A stretch of 64,000 nucleotides of DNA from JALOLG01 sp963776935 (GTDB lineage Bacteria; Actinomycetota; Acidimicrobiia; Acidimicrobiales; Ilumatobacteraceae), in assembly GCA_963776935.1 (NCBI GenBank), contig CAVZOP010000002.1, positions 124,001 through 188,000 of the forward strand. The letters run 5' to 3'. A model generated the notes under the pieces. The model saw only the letters and a list, made by a program, of their open reading frames with translations. It had not been told where the DNA came from and made no database searches. The position numbers were made by a program, and so were the translations under genes. Shown piece by piece: positions 33,419 to 42,629 of the stretch (position 1 is its first letter; each line of letters begins with the position of its first letter).

Positions 33419-36400
33419 ATGAGTACTGACCGCGAGAAGGCGCTCGACATAGCGCTGGCGCAGATCGACAAGCAGTTCGGCAAGGGCTCGATCATGCGGA
33501 TGGGCGACAAGACGACGATGGGGATCGAATCCGTGTCGACCGGCGCGTTGTCGCTCGATCTGGCCCTCGGCATCGGGGGCCTGCCCCGGGGCCGCGTCAC
33601 CGAGATCTACGGCCCCGAGTCGTCCGGCAAGTCGACCCTCGCCATGCACGTCGTGGCCGAGGCCCAACGCAACGGCGGCGTCTGCGCCTACATCGACGCC
33701 GAGCACGCGATGGATCCCATCTATGCCAGGGCGATCGGGGTCGACATCGACCAGTTGCTGATCTCCCAGCCCGACACCGGCGAGCAGGCGCTCGAGATCA
33801 CCGACATGCTCGTGCGCTCGGGCTCGATCGACGTCGTCGTCATCGACTCGGTGGCGGCGCTCACGCCGAGGGCCGAGATCGAAGGCGAGATGGGCGACAC
33901 CCACGTCGGCCTCCAGGCCCGCCTGATGAGTCAGGCCCTCCGCAAGCTCACCGGCAACCTCAGCAAGACCAAGACCATCGCCATCTTCATCAACCAGCTG
34001 CGGGAAAAGATCGGTGTGATGTTCGGGTGTTTTTCCTATGACACGCGGGTCACGTTGGCCGACGGCACCCAGGAGAAGATCGGCAAGATCGTCAACCAGA
34101 AGCTGCCCGTCGAGGTGCTGTCTTACGACTTCGAGCGCGGTCAACTGGTCGCCAAGCCGATCACGAACTGGTTCGACAACGGCGTCACCGACCACTTCCT
34201 GCAGTTCACGGTCGAACGTGGGAGTGGGAACGGCAAAGCCCAGTTCGCGGCGACCGAGAACCACATGATCTCGACGCCGGGAGGCTGGCGGGCAGCTGGC
34301 GAGCTCGTTGTCGGTGATCGCGTAATGCAGTCGGCGACGGAGTACCTCAGCGATTTCCAGTGGGAAGTCGTGCTCGGCGGCCTCATGGGCGACGGTGCGC
34401 TGTCGCCGACGCGGAGTGGCAACGGCGCGCGGTTCCGGTGGGGCCACGGGCTGAAGCAGGCTGACTACGGCGACTGGAAGGCCTCGTTGTTCTCCAACCT
34501 GTCGGTCAGCCGGTCGACGAATGCCGAGGGTGCGGTCTTCCATGACGTACAGCCGCTCCCGGAACTGGCGTCGCTCCGTGAAGCGGTCTACATCGGCGGC
34601 AAGAAGGTCCTGAGCGACGACTACATGAAGCGCCTCACCCCGCTGTCGTTGGCCGTGTGGTACATGGACGACGGGGGTTTCACGCTTCGATCCAAGGGTG
34701 TCCAGCAGCGCACCCAGGGTGGAAGTGGGCGGTCAGAGATCTGTGTAGAGGCGTTCTCCGGCGACAGCCAGGAACGGCTCCGCTCCTATCTGGCCGATAC
34801 GTGGGGTATCGAGGCGAAGCTCGAGCGTCGCGGTGTCAGGCAGATGGCGGTCCTCCACTTCCCGACGGCCGAGACGGCAAAGTTCCACGCGCTCATCGCT
34901 CCATTCGTGCATCCGTCGATGGGGTACAAGCTGCTCCCCAAGTACCGGGGTCGCTTCGGTGTCGAGCCGGTGTTCGCCGAGCCGCGGCAGGTGCTGATGC
35001 CGATGCGGATCGCCAACATCGCGGTGAAGCCACCGACGCGCAGCATGCATCGCTTCGACATCGAGGTGGCTGGTACGCACAACTACTTCGTCGACGGTGT
35101 GATGGTGCACAACTCCCCAGAGACCACCCCTGGTGGGCGGGCGTTGAAGTTCTACTCGTCGGTGCGGCTCGACATCCGTCGCATCGAGTCGTTGAAGGAC
35201 GGCGCCGAGGTCGTGGGCAACCGGACCCGCGTCAAGGTCGTGAAGAACAAGTGCGTCGCGGTCGGAACCAAGGTGTTCGACCCGATCACCGGGCTGACTC
35301 ACCGCATCGAGGAGATCGTCGGTGGAGCCGGCGGTTCAGTGGTGGCTGCCGATAAGGCAGGGATGCTGCACACTCGGCCGATCGTGCAGCGGTTCGATCA
35401 GGGCGAAGCCGAGGTGATCACCCTCGGCCTGCGTGACGGCACGTCGTTGCGGGTCACACCGGACCACCGGATCATGACCGATCGTGGTTGGTGCGAAGCA
35501 GGGGAGCTCGCGGTCGGTGACCGTGTGGCCCGCCCACGCCGGTTCGCGGGCTTCGGCGACGCCGAGCCCTACACCGCCGACGAGGCCCGCCTGCTCGGCT
35601 ACCTGATCGGCGACGGATACGTCGGCGGCACGACGCCGATCGCGTTCATCAACGTCCGTTCTGAATTGCGTGACGACGTGACCGCCATCGTCGACCGTCT
35701 CGGCTGTGCGACGCGGCTGCGTGGGATCGAGCTCTACATGAGCCACCGCCCCGGCGAGCGCAACGGTGTGTTGGAGCTCACCCGCCGCGCCGGCGTGTGG
35801 GGCCACCTCGCACCCACCAAGCGGTTGCCGGCCGAGTTCTTCACCCCGGACCTGTCGGCCGACGTCGCTGCCAACATGATCTTCGGATTGCTCGAGAGCG
35901 ATGGCCACGTGACTCGCGAGCAGACCGGCGGTCTGCGGGTCGGGTTCACCACGACATCCGAGCAGCTCGCCGAGCAGATCCACTGGTTGCTGCTGCGGTG
36001 GGGGATCGGCTCGTCGGTCCGCCCGTACGATCCGACGCAACAGCGGCCGAGTGTGATCGCCGGTCGCGTCGTGCGCGCCAAGTTGCCGATCTGGGAAGTA
36101 CGTGTCTCCGGGATCGACAACGTCGAGTTGTTCACCCAGGTCATCCCGATGTGGGGCCCGCGGGGTCAGGCGCTCGTGGCAGATCTGGCCAAGCCAGAGC
36201 TGCGCCGGCACCGTGGGTCGCAGCGCAACTATCTGCCGGCCTGCCAGATCGAGCCGGTGCTCTCCTACCTCCATGGTCGTGGCCTCACCGCCATCACGGC
36301 GGCCTCGATCGTCGGCGCTGGCGACCCCAAGGGTGGCGTGCGCCAGGTGCTGGGGCACTCCCGTCTGCGCCGCGACCGAGTGCAGCGGCTCGCCGATGCA

Positions 36401-36889
36401 CTCGACAGTGTGTTCCTGCGCAGCGTGCTCGACGAGGACGTCTGGTACGACCGCATCACCTCGATCGGTGCGCCGGAGTGGGCCGACGTCTTCGACATCG
36501 AGGTCGACGAACACCACACGTTCGTGGCCAACGACGTCGTCATCTCGAACTGCGCTGCGCCCTTCCGCCAGGCCGAGTTTGACATCATGTATGGAAAGGG
36601 CATCAGCCGTGAGGGGTCGCTGATCGACATGTCGGTCGACCTCGGCATCGTGAAGAAGTCGGGCGCCTGGTTCACGTACGAGGGCGAGCAGCTCGGTCAG
36701 GGCCGTGAGAACGCCAAGACGTTCCTCATCGAGAACCCCGAGGTGATGATGGAGATCAGCGACAAGGTGCTCACCGCGGCCGGGCTGAAGCCGGGCGAGG
36801 GCGAGGAGCCCGTCGTCGCCGATGTCGCCGGTCTCGACGCCCCGATGGGTTTCTCGCCGGCCGACGACGAGCCGATCCAGATCGACTGA
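33419..36889 (+). CDS. recA: Recombinase RecA, interrupted by two inteins
   Basis: One open frame of 1156 codons from ATG 33419. Extein 1 (residues 1-203) starts MSTDREKALDIAL and has Walker A GPESSGKST and the DVVVIDSVAAL box, ending GVMFG; a 46-residue middle extein (SPETTPGG to VKVVKNK) and a 112-residue C-extein (CAAPFRQAEFD to the end) follow. The spliced RecA is 361 residues, normal for the family, and no core motif is missing. It promotes strand exchange and LexA self-cleavage. Transcription should start behind the LexA box at 33262. An in-frame extension to 33257 is not used: ATG 33419 has a GAAAGGCAG site. Confidence 0.98.
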   Translation: MSTDREKALDIALAQIDKQFGKGSIMRMGDKTTMGIESVSTGALSLDLALGIGGLPRGRVTEIYGPESSGKSTLAMHVVAEAQRNGGVCAYIDAEHAMDPIYARAIGVDIDQLLISQPDTGEQALEITDMLVRSGSIDVVVIDSVAALTPRAEIEGEMGDTHVGLQARLMSQALRKLTGNLSKTKTIAIFINQLREKIGVMFGCFSYDTRVTLADGTQEKIGKIVNQKLPVEVLSYDFERGQLVAKPITNWFDNGVTDHFLQFTVERGSGNGKAQFAATENHMISTPGGWRAAGELVVGDRVMQSATEYLSDFQWEVVLGGLMGDGALSPTRSGNGARFRWGHGLKQADYGDWKASLFSNLSVSRSTNAEGAVFHDVQPLPELASLREAVYIGGKKVLSDDYMKRLTPLSLAVWYMDDGGFTLRSKGVQQRTQGGSGRSEICVEAFSGDSQERLRSYLADTWGIEAKLERRGVRQMAVLHFPTAETAKFHALIAPFVHPSMGYKLLPKYRGRFGVEPVFAEPRQVLMPMRIANIAVKPPTRSMHRFDIEVAGTHNYFVDGVMVHNSPETTPGGRALKFYSSVRLDIRRIESLKDGAEVVGNRTRVKVVKNKCVAVGTKVFDPITGLTHRIEEIVGGAGGSVVAADKAGMLHTRPIVQRFDQGEAEVITLGLRDGTSLRVTPDHRIMTDRGWCEAGELAVGDRVARPRRFAGFGDAEPYTADEARLLGYLIGDGYVGGTTPIAFINVRSELRDDVTAIVDRLGCATRLRGIELYMSHRPGERNGVLELTRRAGVWGHLAPTKRLPAEFFTPDLSADVAANMIFGLLESDGHVTREQTGGLRVGFTTTSEQLAEQIHWLLLRWGIGSSVRPYDPTQQRPSVIAGRVVRAKLPIWEVRVSGIDNVELFTQVIPMWGPRGQALVADLAKPELRRHRGSQRNYLPACQIEPVLSYLHGRGLTAITAASIVGAGDPKGGVRQVLGHSRLRRDRVQRLADALDSVFLRSVLDEDVWYDRITSIGAPEWADVFDIEVDEHHTFVANDVVISNCAAPFRQAEFDIMYGKGISREGSLIDMSVDLGIVKKSGAWFTYEGEQLGQGRENAKTFLIENPEVMMEISDKVLTAAGLKPGEGEEPVVADVAGLDAPMGFSPADDEPIQID
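34028..35113 (+). other. RecA intein 1 (362 residues, with LAGLIDADG endonuclease)
   Basis: Begins with Cys (CFSYDTRVTLADG) after GVMFG and ends VDGVMVHN before the Ser of SPETTPGG. Block B is TENHMIS (TxxH). LGGLMGDGALS and LAVWYMDDGGF are the two LAGLIDADG motifs, followed by block F (HRFDIEVAGTHNYFVDGV). Cys1, the penultimate His, the terminal Asn and +1 Ser are all in place, so it should splice. The position matches the site I recall for the Mycobacterium leprae RecA intein. Confidence 0.95.
35252..36550 (+). other. RecA intein 2 (433 residues, with LAGLIDADG endonuclease)
   Basis: Begins with Cys (CVAVGTKVFDPITG) after VKVVKNK and ends DVVISN before Cys of CAAPFRQ. Block B is TPDHRIM, LLGYLIGDGYVGG and IFGLLESDGHVTRE are the LAGLIDADG motifs, and DVFDIEVDEHHTFVAND is block F. 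The penultimate residue is Ser, not His; splicing can still occur in some such inteins. The site is the one I recall for the M. tuberculosis RecA intein. Confidence 0.95.
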
Positions 36890-36918
36890 AGCCGAACGAG
36901 CCGAACCCCGCCGGTGCC

Positions 36919-36944
36919 GCCGCGGGTCAGCGATGACCCGCGGC
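36919..36944. terminator. Hairpin between recA and the convergent membrane gene
   Basis: GCCGCGGGTCA (36919-36929) and TGACCCGCGGC (36934-36944) form a perfect 11-bp stem capped by a GCGA tetraloop, 29 bp after the recA stop and 8 bp from the convergent stop. Confidence 0.8.
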
Positions 36945-36952
36945 GTGCTCGG

Positions 36953-37369
36953 TCAGAGGCCCGGCTTGAACACCATCAGGTAGAGCCCGACCACCAGCAA
37001 CAGGTGGGTGATGCCGCTCCCCATCGCCAGCTTGGAGCGAGCGGCTTCGGTCGTATCGGTGAGCGACGGCCGGATGAGGAACCAGCTGACGACCATCAGG
37101 ATCACCCAGTTGATGATCGACAGCACGAGCCACGTCTGCGACACCTTGTAGGCGTCCTCCGACATCCCGGCGAGGCCCATCCCCAGGACCCAGAGGATCA
37201 CCAGGGCCGGCAGCGACATCCGCAGGTGCAGCTTGGCGATCGTCGCCGTCTGGCCGGCGCGGTGCAGTGCCGGGTAGAGGAACACCGGTCCGAACGCCAC
37301 GACGGCGCTCAGGATGTGCAGCATCGCCACGATGCGGTAACCGGTCGAGGTCAACAGGATCGCGATCAT
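36953..37369 (-). CDS. DUF2269-like integral membrane protein
   Basis: 138 residues and four transmembrane segments: YRIVAMLHILSAVVAFGPVFLY, LPALVILWVLGMGLAGM, WLVLSIINWVILMVVSWFLI and THLLLVVGLYLMVFKPGL. The first helix with LHILSAVVAFG and the spacing are those of DUF2269 proteins, small membrane proteins of unknown function. It is the last minus-strand gene before recA, separated from DinB by a 64-bp tandem repeat. Confidence 0.75.
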   Translation of the reverse strand: MIAILLTSTGYRIVAMLHILSAVVAFGPVFLYPALHRAGQTATIAKLHLRMSLPALVILWVLGMGLAGMSEDAYKVSQTWLVLSIINWVILMVVSWFLIRPSLTDTTEAARSKLAMGSGITHLLLVVGLYLMVFKPGL

Positions 37370-37408
37370 CGAGCGCGGACGTTAGCCCGGGTGCTCGATG
37401 ATGGACCG

Positions 37409-37536
37409 GGTCCGTCGTCCACACGCGTGGGTACACCCCGATATAGCCGACGTGGCGTGCGACTCCCGACTCGGTCCGTCGTGCACGCGCGTGGGTCCAC
37501 CTCGACGTCGGCGCCCGGGCGTGCGTCTCCCGACTC
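37409..37536. repeat. Two tandem 64-bp repeats
   Basis: 37409-37472 and 37473-37536 align end to end over 64 bp with no gap. Identical parts include GGTCCGTCGT, CGCGTGGGT and CTCCCGACTC; the middle is diverged. The copies lie between the DinB stop and the DUF2269 start and do not code. Each contains a CACGCGTG-like palindrome. Confidence 0.85.
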
Positions 37537-37538
37537 GG

Positions 37539-38099
37539 TCAGTCGGCGACGAGCGTGAGGTTCTCCTCGACGTCGCCGAGATGGTGCTCGACCTCGTGCA
37601 CCGCCTGGGCCGCCATCCATCGCAGTGTCCGCGTGCTCGGGCCGGGGTAGCCGTACTGACACGTCCGTTCGAGCTGTTCCGGCGACAGGGCGGCGACCAT
37701 CCGCACGAGAAGTGCCGCCGCCACCTCGAGCTCGGTTGCCAACTCCTCCGGGTCTTCGCGTCCGTACATCCCGAGATCGACCCGCTCGTCGCGGTACATC
37801 GGTGTGAAACCTGGGTTGTCGGTGACGACTCCAGCCACGAAGCGGTCGCGCATCACGAGCAGCACGTCGCGCACGTGTGCCCCGTACTCGAGCATCGACC
37901 ACCGACCGGGGGTCGGGCGCACGCTGGCGACATCCGGGGTCGTCCGCAGGAGACGGGCGAGCATGTCGGTGCCCGCCCGGAGGCGCGGCGTGATCTCGGC
38001 GTCCGGCACCTCGTCCCAGACGAAACCGCACCCCTCACATCTCTCCACCTGCGAATGCTCGCAGATCGAACGCCCAAATCGATCGTCACGTCGTGCCAC
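37539..38099 (-). CDS. DinB-family protein with N-terminal zinc-ribbon-like segment
   Basis: 186 residues. An N-terminal CEHSQVERCEGCGFVWDE gives Cys/His ligands of a small zinc finger; the rest is the DinB four-helix fold with SMLEYGAHVRDVLLVM and AAQAVHEVEHHLGDVEENL carrying the metal His residues. DinB/YfiT proteins are metal-dependent thiol transferases in which known actinobacterial members use mycothiol; substrate unknown. The start is 14 bp from the divergent miaB start. Confidence 0.85.
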   Translation of the reverse strand: MARRDDRFGRSICEHSQVERCEGCGFVWDEVPDAEITPRLRAGTDMLARLLRTTPDVASVRPTPGRWSMLEYGAHVRDVLLVMRDRFVAGVVTDNPGFTPMYRDERVDLGMYGREDPEELATELEVAAALLVRMVAALSPEQLERTCQYGYPGPSTRTLRWMAAQAVHEVEHHLGDVEENLTLVAD

Positions 38100-38113
38100 T
38101 AGCCTCGTGCGGT

Positions 38114-39532
38114 GTGACGCGGAGCTACCTCGTGCGCACCTACGGGTGCCAGATGAACGAGCACGACTCTGAGCGCATCGCGGGGTTGCTCGAGGCCGAC
38201 GGGCTGGTGGCAGCCGCTTCGGAGGAAGACGCCGACATCGTCGTGCTCAACACGTGTTGCATCCGCGAGAACGCCGACAACAAGTTCTACGGCAACCTCG
38301 GTCACCTCAAGGCGTGGAAGGGCGAACGCGACGGGCGTCAGATCGTGGTCTCGGGATGTCTCGCCCAGAAGGACCGCGAGATCGTCCGCGACCGGGCGCC
38401 GTACGTCGACGTCGTGCTCGGCACGCACAACGTCCACCGCACCGCCGAGCTCGTCACCGAGGCGCGCCGACGCGGGCCACTCACCGAGATCTTCGACGCA
38501 GCCGTGATCGACGATCACGCGATGTTCCCGTCGGCGTTGCCGGCGCGCCGCGAGACGTCCTACAACGCGTGGGTCACGATCCAGATCGGCTGCGACAACA
38601 ACTGCGCCTTCTGCATCGTCCCGGCCGTGCGCGGCGCCGAGATCAGCCGCCCGTTCGACGACGTCGTGGCCGAGGTCGAGGCACTCGCCGCCGACGGCGT
38701 CACCGAGATCACCCTGCTCGGCCAGAACGTCAACAGCTACGGGCGCGACCTGCAACTCGCCGCTCGTCACGCGGGCGATGCGGCCGCGCGCCTGCGCCCG
38801 TTGTTCGCCGATCTGCTGCGGGTGGTCGGCGCCGTCGATGGGATCCGGCGCGTTCGGTTCACGAGCCCGCACCCCAAGGACATGCGGCCGGAGACGTTCG
38901 CGGCGATGGCCGACACGGCGGCAGTGTGCGAGCACCTGCACTACCCGCTGCAATCCGGCAGCGACCGCGTCCTGGCCGCCATGCACCGTGGCTACACCGC
39001 CGCGCGCTACCTCGAACGGCTCGCCGACGCTCGCCGCGTCGTGCCCGACCTGGCGGTGTCGACCGACATCATCGTCGGCTTCCCCGGCGAGACCGACGAC
39101 GACTTCGAACGCACGCTCGAAGTGGTCGCGGCGGCCGAGTTCGACTACGCCTACACGTTCATCTTCTCGCCGCGGCCCGGTACCGAAGGGGCGACGATGA
39201 CCGACGCGTTCGTCGATCCGGTGGTGGCGGGGGAGCGCTTCGCCCGCCTCCGCGTCGTCGTCGAGCGCTCGGCGCTCGCCAAGCACGAGGCGCGGCTCGG
39301 GCGAATCGAGGAGGTGCTCGTGGAGGGTCCGAGCAAGAAGGACCCGAACGTCACCTCGGGCCGCACCCGTCAGAACAAGCTCGTGCATTTCCGTCCCGAC
39401 GTTCCGTTGCGCGCGGGCAGCTACGCGATGGTCGAGATCACCCGCGCCGCTCCCCACCACCTGCACGGATCGTTCATCGACGTCGTGGCCGAGCCGAGTC
39501 ACAAGCTGCGGATCCCGGTCGCCGCGCTGTGA
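38114..39532 (+). CDS. miaB: tRNA-2-methylthio-N6-dimethylallyladenosine synthase
   Basis: 472 residues from GTG 38114. MiaB adds a methylthio group to i6A37 in tRNAs using two 4Fe-4S clusters. The N-terminal UPF0004 domain has YLVRTYGCQMNEHDSE, VLNTCCIRENAD and SGCLAQ; the radical-SAM motif is IQIGCDNNCAFCIVP (CxxxCxxC); HYPLQSGSDRVL and TDIIVGFPGETDDDFE are standard; a TRAM domain closes the protein. It is the first gene of an overlapping operon with miaA, which makes its substrate. Confidence 0.96.
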   Translation: MTRSYLVRTYGCQMNEHDSERIAGLLEADGLVAAASEEDADIVVLNTCCIRENADNKFYGNLGHLKAWKGERDGRQIVVSGCLAQKDREIVRDRAPYVDVVLGTHNVHRTAELVTEARRRGPLTEIFDAAVIDDHAMFPSALPARRETSYNAWVTIQIGCDNNCAFCIVPAVRGAEISRPFDDVVAEVEALAADGVTEITLLGQNVNSYGRDLQLAARHAGDAAARLRPLFADLLRVVGAVDGIRRVRFTSPHPKDMRPETFAAMADTAAVCEHLHYPLQSGSDRVLAAMHRGYTAARYLERLADARRVVPDLAVSTDIIVGFPGETDDDFERTLEVVAAAEFDYAYTFIFSPRPGTEGATMTDAFVDPVVAGERFARLRVVVERSALAKHEARLGRIEEVLVEGPSKKDPNVTSGRTRQNKLVHFRPDVPLRAGSYAMVEITRAAPHHLHGSFIDVVAEPSHKLRIPVAAL

Positions 39533-40455
39533 CGGCTGCCTCGGCGCCCCCGGGCGTCGCGGTGCTCGGGCCGACGGCGTCAGGCAAGTCGGCGGTGGCG
39601 ATGGCGGCCGCCCGCCGCCTCCTCGACGTCGAGCTGGTCTGCATCGACGCCATGCAGGTCTACCGGGGGATGGACATCGGCACCGCCAAACCGACACCCG
39701 CCGACCAAGCCGAGGTTCGCCATCACCTCATCGACATCGTCGATGCCGGCGCCGAGTTCGCGGTTGCCGAGTTCCGGAGCGCAGCGCGGGACGCACTGGA
39801 TGACATCGCTCGGCGCGACAAGCGCGCCCTGCTCGTCGCCGGCACCGGGCTCTACCACCGAGTCGTGATCGACGAGATCGAGCTCCCGGGCCAGTGGCCC
39901 GATGTCCGGGCCGAGCTCGAACACGACGCCGAACGCCTGGGGGCGCCCGCCCTCCACGCCCGGCTCGCCGAGCTCGACCCCGTCGCCGCGGCCCGAATGG
40001 AGCCGACGAACACCCGCCGCGTCGTGCGTGCGCTCGAGGTGTGCGTCGGGAGCGGGCGGGCGTTCAGCTCGTTCGGTCCGGGGCTCGACATCTACCCGCC
40101 GAGCCCGGTCACCCAGCTCGGCCTGCGGTGGCCGCGGGCTGTCCTGGCCCAGCGGATCGAGCGGCGGGTGCAGACGATGATCGACGCCGGTCTCGTCGGC
40201 GAGGTGGCGGGATTGTTGGAACGGCCGATCTCCCGAACCGCCCGCCAGGCCCTCGGCTACAAGGAGCTCATCGATCACCTGGAGGGGCGCTGCACGCTCG
40301 ATGCCGCCGTCGATGCCATCGTCACGGGCACGCGGCAACTTGCCGTTCGTCAGGAGCGGTGGTTCCGCCGCGACCCGCGCGTACGCTGGATCGACATCGA
40401 AGCGGATCCGGTGGCCGAGGCGTTGCCGGCCGTACTCGACGCACTCGCACGATGA
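39529..40455 (+). CDS. miaA: tRNA dimethylallyltransferase
   Basis: 308 residues from GTG 39529, overlapping the miaB stop by 4 bp (GTGA). MiaA transfers a dimethylallyl group from DMAPP to A37 of tRNAs reading UNN codons. Motifs: LGPTASGKSAVA (P-loop), IDAMQVYRGMDIGTAKP, HHLID, LVAGTGLY, TNTRRVVRALEV and YKELIDHLEG. The partner MiaB modifies its product. A very long upstream frame in the same phase overlaps miaB and is not used. Confidence 0.96.
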   Translation: MTAASAPPGVAVLGPTASGKSAVAMAAARRLLDVELVCIDAMQVYRGMDIGTAKPTPADQAEVRHHLIDIVDAGAEFAVAEFRSAARDALDDIARRDKRALLVAGTGLYHRVVIDEIELPGQWPDVRAELEHDAERLGAPALHARLAELDPVAAARMEPTNTRRVVRALEVCVGSGRAFSSFGPGLDIYPPSPVTQLGLRWPRAVLAQRIERRVQTMIDAGLVGEVAGLLERPISRTARQALGYKELIDHLEGRCTLDAAVDAIVTGTRQLAVRQERWFRRDPRVRWIDIEADPVAEALPAVLDALAR

Positions 40456-41303
40456 CTCAGACCAAGACACCTCAGACGACGTCCGGCACGACGACCATGC
40501 TGACGCTCACGAAGCACCATGGTCTCGGCAACGACTTCCTCGTGACGTTTCACCCGGCGGTGTCCGATCTGGCCGCCCTCGCCCGGCAGGTGTGCGATCG
40601 GCGCCGCGGCATCGGTGCCGACGGGCTGATCGTCGGCGAGTCGGCCGAGGGATACGCGGCCCAGATGATCCTGTTCAACGCCGACGGTGGCAGGGCCGAG
40701 ATGAGTGGCAACGGCATCCGCTGCTTCGCCCAGGCGCTCGCCAGCCGCCGTGGCGACTTCGAGCCACAGCGCATCCTGACCGATGCCGGCGAGCGGCTGG
40801 TGACGCTGTCGCCGACCGACGACCCCGACACGATCGAGGCCTCGGTGGCGATGGGCGCGGTCGAGCCGCTCGCCGAGCCGATGGGTTGGGACGAGCTCGG
40901 CTGCCATCCCGACCGACCGGTGGCCCACCTCAGCGTCGGCAACCCGCACAGCGTCGTCGGCGTCGACGAAGTCGATGCCGTCGACCTGGTGCACCTCGGA
41001 TCGCTGGTGCCGCACATCAACCTCGAGATCGTCGAGCCCGGCCCTGAGCCGAACGCGATCACCATGCGTGTCCACGAACGCGGCGCGGGGATCACCGAGG
41101 CCTGCGGCACAGGCGCGGTCGCGTCGGCGTTTGCGGCGCTGCAGTGGGGCCTCGTTCCGGCGAGCCTTCCGGAAATCGTGGTGCACATGGACGGCGGGAG
41201 TGCCAGAGTTGCGGTTGACCGCACGACGGGTCGGACGGAGCTGACCGGCCCGGCGACCTACGTCGCACGAATCGAGATCGAGATCGAGATCGACATCACG
41301 TGA
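40452..41303 (+). CDS. dapF: Diaminopimelate epimerase
   Basis: 283 residues from ATG 40452 (ATGA overlap with miaA); a start at Met16 would fit the family as well. It converts LL- to meso-diaminopimelate for lysine and peptidoglycan. Features: KHHGLGNDFLV at the N-terminus, FNADGGRAEMSGNGIRCFAQ with the first catalytic Cys, VGNPHSVV, HERGAGITEACGTGAVA with the second Cys. The C-terminal tail is a run of Ile-Glu. Clustered with dapC 2 kb downstream. Confidence 0.95.
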   Translation: MTQTKTPQTTSGTTTMLTLTKHHGLGNDFLVTFHPAVSDLAALARQVCDRRRGIGADGLIVGESAEGYAAQMILFNADGGRAEMSGNGIRCFAQALASRRGDFEPQRILTDAGERLVTLSPTDDPDTIEASVAMGAVEPLAEPMGWDELGCHPDRPVAHLSVGNPHSVVGVDEVDAVDLVHLGSLVPHINLEIVEPGPEPNAITMRVHERGAGITEACGTGAVASAFAALQWGLVPASLPEIVVHMDGGSARVAVDRTTGRTELTGPATYVARIEIEIEIDIT

Positions 41304-42608
41304 GCACCCCGTACAACGAAGCCCTCGGCAGCTCCCTCATCGACCGCTCGGTCAGGGAACGCATCGTGATCGTCGGGGTGACGCTCCCCGGTACGACGGA
41401 CGAACAGACCGAGGCGAGCCTCGACGAACTGGCGCTGCTCGTCGACACCGCCGGCGCCGACGAAGTCGCCCGCCTCGTGCAGCGTCGCGACGCTGCCCGA
41501 TCACACGTGGTTCATCGGCAAGGGCAAGGCCGAGGAGCTGCGCCAGATCTGTGTCGGCGTCGACGCCGACACCGTCGTGTTCGACAACGAGCTGTCGCCC
41601 GCCCAGCAGTTCAACCTCGAGAAGTTGCTCGGCCGAACCGCGATCGACCGCACCGCGGTGATCCTCGACATCTTCGGACAGAACGCCCACACGCTCGAGG
41701 GCAAGGCGCAGGTCGAGCTGGCGCTGTTGCGATACCGCCTGCCGCGACTTCGGCGCGGTGCCACCGCCAAGCTCTCGCAGCAGCGGGGCGGCGTCGGCGC
41801 CCGCTTCGGAAGTGGCGAGACCAAGCTCGAGGTCGATCGCCGGCGGATCATGCGCCGCATCACCAAGCTCGAGTCGGACATGAAGGATCTGTCAGCGACA
41901 CGATCCCTGCAGCGCAAGAGTCGTGGCGCGAGCGGCCTGGCGTCGGTGAGCATCGTCGGCTACACGAACGCCGGCAAGTCCACGCTGCTCAACCACCTGA
42001 CCCAGGCGGGCGTGCTCGTCGAGGATCGACTGTTCGCCACCCTCGACCCGACCACGCGCCGGCTCGCCCTCCCCGGTGGTGAGCCGATCCTGCTCACCGA
42101 CACGGTCGGGTTCGTGCGTCGCCTGCCGCACGGGCTCGTGGAGGCCTTCAAGAGCACCCTCGAGGTCGCGACCCGCGCCGACTATCTGGTGCACGTCGTC
42201 GACTCCAGCGCGGCCGACCCCCACGGCCAGATCGCCGCCGTGCGCGTCGTGCTGCGCGAGATCGGTGCCGACCATGTGCCCGAATTGCTCGTGTTCAACA
42301 AGGCCGACCTCGCCCCAGGGCCCGCCAAGGAGCTCACGGCCGAGCACCCCGGATCGGTCGCGGTGAGCGCCGTAACGGGCGAGGGCATCGAGGAGCTGTT
42401 GCTGGCACTCGGCGATCGGCTCCGTGAGCGCACCGAGATCGTCGAGCTCGTCGTTCCGTACGATCGCGGCGACGTGCTCGCGGCCGTGCACCGCGAGGGC
42501 GAGGTGGTCTCCACGACCGAGGAGCACGACGTGATGCGCATCCGCGCCCGGCTCTCGGACGCCTCGACCGGGCGGCTGGCGGAGTTCGTGGTGGCGCCGA
42601 CCGGCTGA
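41300..42608 (+). pseudogene. hflX: HflX-family GTPase, frame broken near 41492
   Basis: GTG 41300 overlaps the dapF stop (GTGA). The first ~65 residues (RERIVIVGVTLPGTTDEQTEASLDELALLVDTAGADEVARLVQRRD) are in one frame; the rest, from DHTWFIGKGKAEELRQICVGVDADTVVFDNELSPAQQ through the GTPase domain, is in a second frame after one extra base at 41491-41496. G1 VGYTNAGKSTLLN, G3 DTVGF, G4 NKAD and G5 SAVTG are intact. HflX splits stalled ribosomes. The gap in an essential-looking operon gene suggests a sequencing error. Confidence 0.85.
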
Positions 42609-42629
42609 TCCGGTCAGGCTGTAACCCAC

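Noticed and set aside
33392..36517. Minus-strand frames of 383 and 393 codons opposite recA
   Set aside because: They are shadows of recA and its inteins; no domain is seen in their translations.
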